Below are positions 4,081 through 6,093 of a stretch of 6,093 nt of DNA, piece after piece. A program made the position numbers and the translations under genes. Source of the DNA: JAZDHV01 sp043810355 (GTDB lineage: Archaea; Nanobdellota; Nanobdellia; Woesearchaeales; JAGVYU01). Below the pieces are notes generated by a model. It saw nothing but the letters and a program-made list of their open reading frames with translations, ran no database searches and was not told where the DNA came from. Every line of letters begins with the position of its first letter. Position 1 is the first letter of the stretch. The stretch lies in contig JBDROB010000023.1 of assembly GCA_043810355.1 (NCBI GenBank), forward strand, positions 1 through 6,093. Reading direction: 5' to 3'.

Positions 4081-4956
4081 CTCTTTTATTTCTTTCATCA
4101 GTTTGTCAGCAACAAATTTGCCTTTGAAATAATCAACTTTGACTGCAATATTGATCTTGCCAGCCAATAATCTGGCAATCTTTCCCTTATTGTCATTATC
4201 TGCATTTTGCAGAAGGGGATGATTGAATATGATCCCATATTTTGGAGCCAGATTCTTCTTATTCCTGATATGCCTGAACAGTGATTTCTCTGCACCTAGC
4301 AGCTGCACTGTTGAGCTTGGCATTTCCATTAGTTTTCTCATTGAACCTGCTAATTCAATCAATTCTGCTCCTAGCAAGGGTGTTGCAATCTCTGCAGTGT
4401 TTGGCATGAGTTCTCTCATTATTTTTTCAAGATATTTCTCTTGCTCGTTCTTTAATTTATCAATATTCTGTATCTCTTTGCAGATCTGATTTATCTCATT
4501 CAGGTCTTCTTTAGAGAATTCGATTCCGATACTGTCTTTCTCATTTATCTTCATCTCTTTCAGCAGTGTTTTCCTGTCTTTTTTCAGGATAAGATCTACC
4601 ATCTTTTCTTGGTTTCCAATCTTTCTTATAAACTCAGGATTATGATACCCATACCAGTCTCTCATCCTGTTCAATAAGATATTTCTTATCCTCTCTAAAT
4701 CTTTTACACTTTTTATAGCCTGAACAATGATTATATCTTCTTTCCCACTATTCCTTATTGCTTCTTTTGTGAGTCTAAGATTTTCCTTGTAGAACTCACT
4801 ATAGAATTTGTTCTGCTTGAAACCCGCAAGTATTTTCTTTCTCTGATCTTCATCATGTGATTCCAAACCACTGTTACTTTTGACTTTGCCGACTAACTGG
4901 CAGTTCTCACTAAATTCAAATTCCCCTAGCACATTCTTGAACAATAATTTTGCCAT
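4054..4956 (-). CDS. nop5: C/D-box RNP scaffold protein NOP5 (Nop56/58 family)
   Basis: Scaffold of the archaeal box C/D methylation RNP: its N-terminal domain holds fibrillarin, its coiled coil dimerises, and its NOP domain binds the L7Ae-guide RNA surface. It has 300 residues. The N-terminal domain spans about 1-70. A long helical region with the coiled coil covers about 110-185. The NOP domain begins near ELMPNTAEIATPLLGAELIE (182-201) and continues through AGSMRKLMEMPSSTVQLLGAEKSLFRH (203-229) to GKIARLLAGKINIAVKVDYF (258-277). The GAEK (221-224) and RH motifs are the family signature. The tail is lysine-rich (EKIKDIEKK), as in relatives. It is shorter than eukaryotic Nop56/58 and near the lower end for archaeal NOP5. 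A TATA-like box about 26 bases before the ATG suggests a leaderless mRNA. First gene of an operon with fibrillarin 50 bases downstream, and probably NUDIX. Confidence 0.95.
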   Translation of the reverse strand: MAKLLFKNVLGEFEFSENCQLVGKVKSNSGLESHDEDQRKKILAGFKQNKFYSEFYKENLRLTKEAIRNSGKEDIIIVQAIKSVKDLERIRNILLNRMRDWYGYHNPEFIRKIGNQEKMVDLILKKDRKTLLKEMKINEKDSIGIEFSKEDLNEINQICKEIQNIDKLKNEQEKYLEKIMRELMPNTAEIATPLLGAELIELAGSMRKLMEMPSSTVQLLGAEKSLFRHIRNKKNLAPKYGIIFNHPLLQNADNDNKGKIARLLAGKINIAVKVDYFKGKFVADKLMKEIKEKIKDIEKK

Positions 4957-4976
4957 ATCAATTCTATGTAGCTCTC

Positions 4977-4986
4977 TATTTTTAAA
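4977..4986 (-). promoter_or_regulatory. TATA-like box of the nop5 operon
   Basis: Minus strand TTTAAAAATA, centred about 26 bases before the NOP5 ATG, so transcription would begin at or next to the start codon. The BRE position is not a strong match. Confidence 0.45.
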
Positions 4987-4997
4987 ATTAGTGGTTT

Positions 4998-5021
4998 CTT
5001 AAAGAAAAAAAGAAGAAAAAA
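4998..5021 (-). terminator. T-rich stop after the asparaginase-like gene
   Basis: Starting one base after the TAA on the minus strand is a pyrimidine tract of T6, C, TT, C, T7, C, TTT. It lies between the asparaginase-like gene and the NOP5 promoter, where a stop is needed to keep the two units apart. No hairpin is present, as is usual for archaeal oligo-T terminators. Confidence 0.55.
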
Positions 5022-5552
5022 TTAATTTCCTCTTTCTCCAAATATAGAAATAAATCTTCCTTCATAAATGAGTTTTGCTACTTCTTCTGGACTAAAAACT
5101 CTTCCATTCATACATACATAAATACCTTTATCCAACTCTTGGACTTTTGCAATTGAATAACCTAAATTAAAAGAAGCATCAGAAGGTGAGAAGCATGTTA
5201 ATGGGATTAAAGATCCAGTAAATACAATTGTCTTATCAATTTTTCCTAAATTAGCTTTTAAGTATCTTGAAGTGTCTGGCATTGTATAAGTGCCATGCGT
5301 AATAATTATTTTACTAGATGAGCTGTCTTTAATAGTTTTTAATATATCCTTTCTATCTTTTAAAGTCAAATCTCTGCTATCCTTCATACAAACTTCAGTA
5401 AATAATAATTTTTCATATAAATGCAGGCTTTTAAGATAGTTTGGAACGCTCGAATGTTTAAGAGTTACAGCAGTATCTTTTGTACCATCATAAAATGAAT
5501 CAATTGTCCCCCCAGTTAAAACAATGTGTATAATTGATTTTTTTCCTGCCAT
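5022..5552 (-). CDS. Single-domain asparaginase-like protein
   Basis: Corresponds to the N-terminal, catalytic-nucleophile domain of L-asparaginase (asparagine to aspartate plus ammonia), but ends after 176 residues where AnsA/AnsB enzymes have about 330. Recognisable blocks: HIVLTGGTID (9-18; nucleophile Thr16 by analogy with E. coli Thr12), IITHGTYTMPDT (83-94), FTGSLIPL (111-118), and EEVAK, with Lys160 at the place of E. coli Lys162. The second-triad Asp90 of E. coli is Tyr89 here, while Thr88 is kept. The ending is natural (TAA followed by a T-rich terminator), not a frameshift remnant, because no C-terminal domain is readable downstream. Asparaginase active sites also take residues from the C-terminal domain of a neighbour, so true asparaginase activity is doubtful. 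I recall short stand-alone proteins of this kind being annotated as asparaginase-domain proteins of unproven function. A TATA box lies about 25 bases before the ATG, and cutA is divergent. Confidence 0.8.
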   Translation of the reverse strand: MAGKKSIIHIVLTGGTIDSFYDGTKDTAVTLKHSSVPNYLKSLHLYEKLLFTEVCMKDSRDLTLKDRKDILKTIKDSSSSKIIITHGTYTMPDTSRYLKANLGKIDKTIVFTGSLIPLTCFSPSDASFNLGYSIAKVQELDKGIYVCMNGRVFSPEEVAKLIYEGRFISIFGERGN

Positions 5553-5572
5553 GATTAAATAATAATATTTAG

Positions 5573-5581
5573 TATTTATAA
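5573..5581 (-). promoter_or_regulatory. TATA box of the asparaginase-like gene
   Basis: Minus strand TTATAAATA preceded by CAAAAGAA, a good BRE match, centred 25 bases before the ATG. It implies a leaderless transcript. The divergent cutA TATA box is about 40 bases away within the same 95-base intergenic region. Confidence 0.6.
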
Positions 5582-5615
5582 TTCTTTTGGAAGTTTCTCA
5601 ATAATATTGCGAAGA

Positions 5616-5624
5616 TTTTAAATA
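5616..5624 (+). promoter_or_regulatory. TATA box of cutA
   Basis: TTTTAAATA preceded by CGAAGA, centred about 28 bases before the cutA ATG. Near-leaderless; there is no Shine-Dalgarno before the ATG (CCTTCCTT precedes it). Confidence 0.55.
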
Positions 5625-5647
5625 ATAAATCATTCTTAGCCTTCCTT

Positions 5648-5953
5648 ATGATCCTAATTTACATAACATGCAAAGACAGGGAAGAAGCAAAAAAACTGTC
5701 GAAAATCCTATTAGAAAAAAGATTGATAGCATGCTCTAACTTATTTCCTGTTGAATCAATGTACTGGTGGAAGGGCAAGATTGAAGACCAGGATGAATAT
5801 GCCTTAATAGCAAAGTCAACCGAAGACAAGTTCAATAAGATCAAAGAGACTGTCAAGCAAAACCACAGCTACGACATTCCTTGCATTGAGATGATAAAGA
5901 CCAGCGCCAATAAGAGATATGAAGAATGGGTTAAAGAGGAGACTAGACAGTAA
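5648..5953 (+). CDS. cutA: CutA1 divalent-cation tolerance protein
   Basis: Small cytosolic trimeric protein of the CutA1 family, linked in E. coli to copper tolerance; its molecular job in archaea is not settled. It has 101 residues, the full family length. Family blocks in order: ITCKDREEAKKLSKILLEKR (6-25), LIACSNLFPVESMYWWKGKI (26-45, the most conserved stretch), EYALIAKSTEDKF (50-62), and HSYDIPCIE (73-81), where most homologues have HPYEVPEI, so the usual Pro is Ser74. The C terminus YEEWVKEET is typical. The ATG at 5648 matches the usual family start and lies about 28 bases after a TATA box. It is divergent from the asparaginase-like gene and appears to be transcribed alone. Identification is secure; physiological role is not. 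Confidence 0.95.
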   Translation: MILIYITCKDREEAKKLSKILLEKRLIACSNLFPVESMYWWKGKIEDQDEYALIAKSTEDKFNKIKETVKQNHSYDIPCIEMIKTSANKRYEEWVKEETRQ

Positions 5954-5970
5954 CAGGCTCAGTAGAAAAG

Positions 5971-5978
5971 TTAAATAA
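5971..5978 (+). promoter_or_regulatory. Possible TATA box for the gene at the right edge
   Basis: TTAAATAA preceded by GAAAAG (BRE-like). A start about 26 bases downstream would fall near 6001, inside the first hairpin. That would make the leader about 25 bases and consist mainly of the second hairpin. Confidence 0.4.
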
Positions 5979-6005
5979 CCCGAACAGCTGTTAGGCTGTT
6001 TCGGG
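5979..6005. repeat. GC-rich hairpin after cutA
   Basis: CCCGAACAGC (5979-5988) pairs with GCTGTTTCGGG (5995-6005) with one bulged T and a 6-base loop (TGTTAG). Its GC content is conspicuous in this AT-rich sequence. No T-tract follows, so it is not a standard terminator. It may be an operator, a processing site or part of a structured RNA. Confidence 0.65.
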
Positions 6006-6025
6006 GGTGGGGAGTGCACCCCACC
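6006..6025 (+). promoter_or_regulatory. Hairpin masking the ribosome binding site of the next gene
   Basis: GGTGGGG (6006-6012) pairs exactly with CCCCACC (6019-6025) around AGTGCA; the right arm ends directly against the ATG at 6026. The only Shine-Dalgarno-like sequences (GGTG, and GGAG at 6011-6014) lie within or next to the left arm. Folding would therefore hide the binding site and crowd the start codon. Translational control is inferred. Confidence 0.5.
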
Positions 6026-6093
6026 ATGGGAAAGAAAAAAGAAAGACTATTAATACGTTACGCAAAAGCATTGCTTAAGCAATTTGAAATAGC
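6026..6093 (+). CDS. Start of an unrecognised gene, cut by the window edge
   Basis: An ATG at 6026 opens a frame that reads 22 codons (MGKKKERLLIRYAKALLKQF...) and continues past the end. The other two plus-strand frames stop by 6078. A TATA-like box, a possible ribosome binding site and a lysine-rich amphipathic N terminus favour a real gene. An in-frame GTG at 6014 is an alternative start. A 14-base perfect palindrome (ATTGCTTAAGCAAT, 6070-6083) lies inside the frame. I do not recognise the family from so short a fragment. Confidence 0.5.
   Translation, partial: MGKKKERLLIRYAKALLKQFEI

Noticed and set aside
5979..6005. Bacterial-type intrinsic terminator for cutA
   Set aside because: The stem is present but is followed by G-rich sequence rather than a T-tract.
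5816..6019. 67-codon minus-strand frame over the cutA 3' end and the hairpins
   Set aside because: Mostly antisense to cutA and its start lies within the GC-rich hairpins; no promoter or family match.

Overview
The window looks like AT-rich archaeal chromosome. The firmest evidence is an adjacent NOP5 and fibrillarin pair, the protein core of the archaeal C/D-box RNA 2'-O-methylation machine. Most genes also carry a TATA-like box about 25-30 bases before the start codon, as expected for archaeal leaderless or near-leaderless transcripts. Short genes, AT-rich codons, a VapBC pair of the archaeal DUF217 type and a small zinc-ribbon protein would fit a DPANN lineage such as Woesearchaeota or Pacearchaeota. 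That placement is inference, and no rRNA is present to settle it.

Layout from left to right. Bases 1-242 hold no convincing gene, only a perfect 9-bp hairpin and oligo-T tracts serving cysS on the minus strand. A minus-strand block follows: cysteinyl-tRNA synthetase (243-1643), preceded on the same strand by a vapBC toxin-antitoxin operon (1713-2340) whose near-palindromic operator overlaps its own TATA box. Bases 2341-2779 are non-coding and very rich in inverted repeats: nested hairpins, arms with several possible partners, and promoter-like 14-mers in both orientations. This is the most unusual part of the window. A 40-residue zinc-ribbon protein (2780-2902, plus strand, strong ribosome binding site) then meets a NUDIX hydrolase (minus strand) stop codon to stop codon with no base between them.

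The NUDIX gene appears to be the last gene of a minus-strand operon NOP5 - fibrillarin - NUDIX (4956 down to 2903). The NOP5/fibrillarin junction carries a tandem duplication of about 52 bp that seems to have separated two genes that once overlapped by ATGA. Upstream are a single-domain asparaginase-like protein (minus, 5022-5552) and, divergently, CutA (plus, 5648-5953). The window ends with a GC-rich pair of hairpins and the first 22 codons of an unrecognised reading frame.

Functionally this is mostly housekeeping: tRNA charging, rRNA/tRNA methylation and metal or metabolite homeostasis, plus one stress or mobile-type module (vapBC) next to the repeat block. I see no complete novel multi-gene system. 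The best candidates for something undescribed are the repeat block at 2384-2679 and the hairpin leader at 5979-6025.
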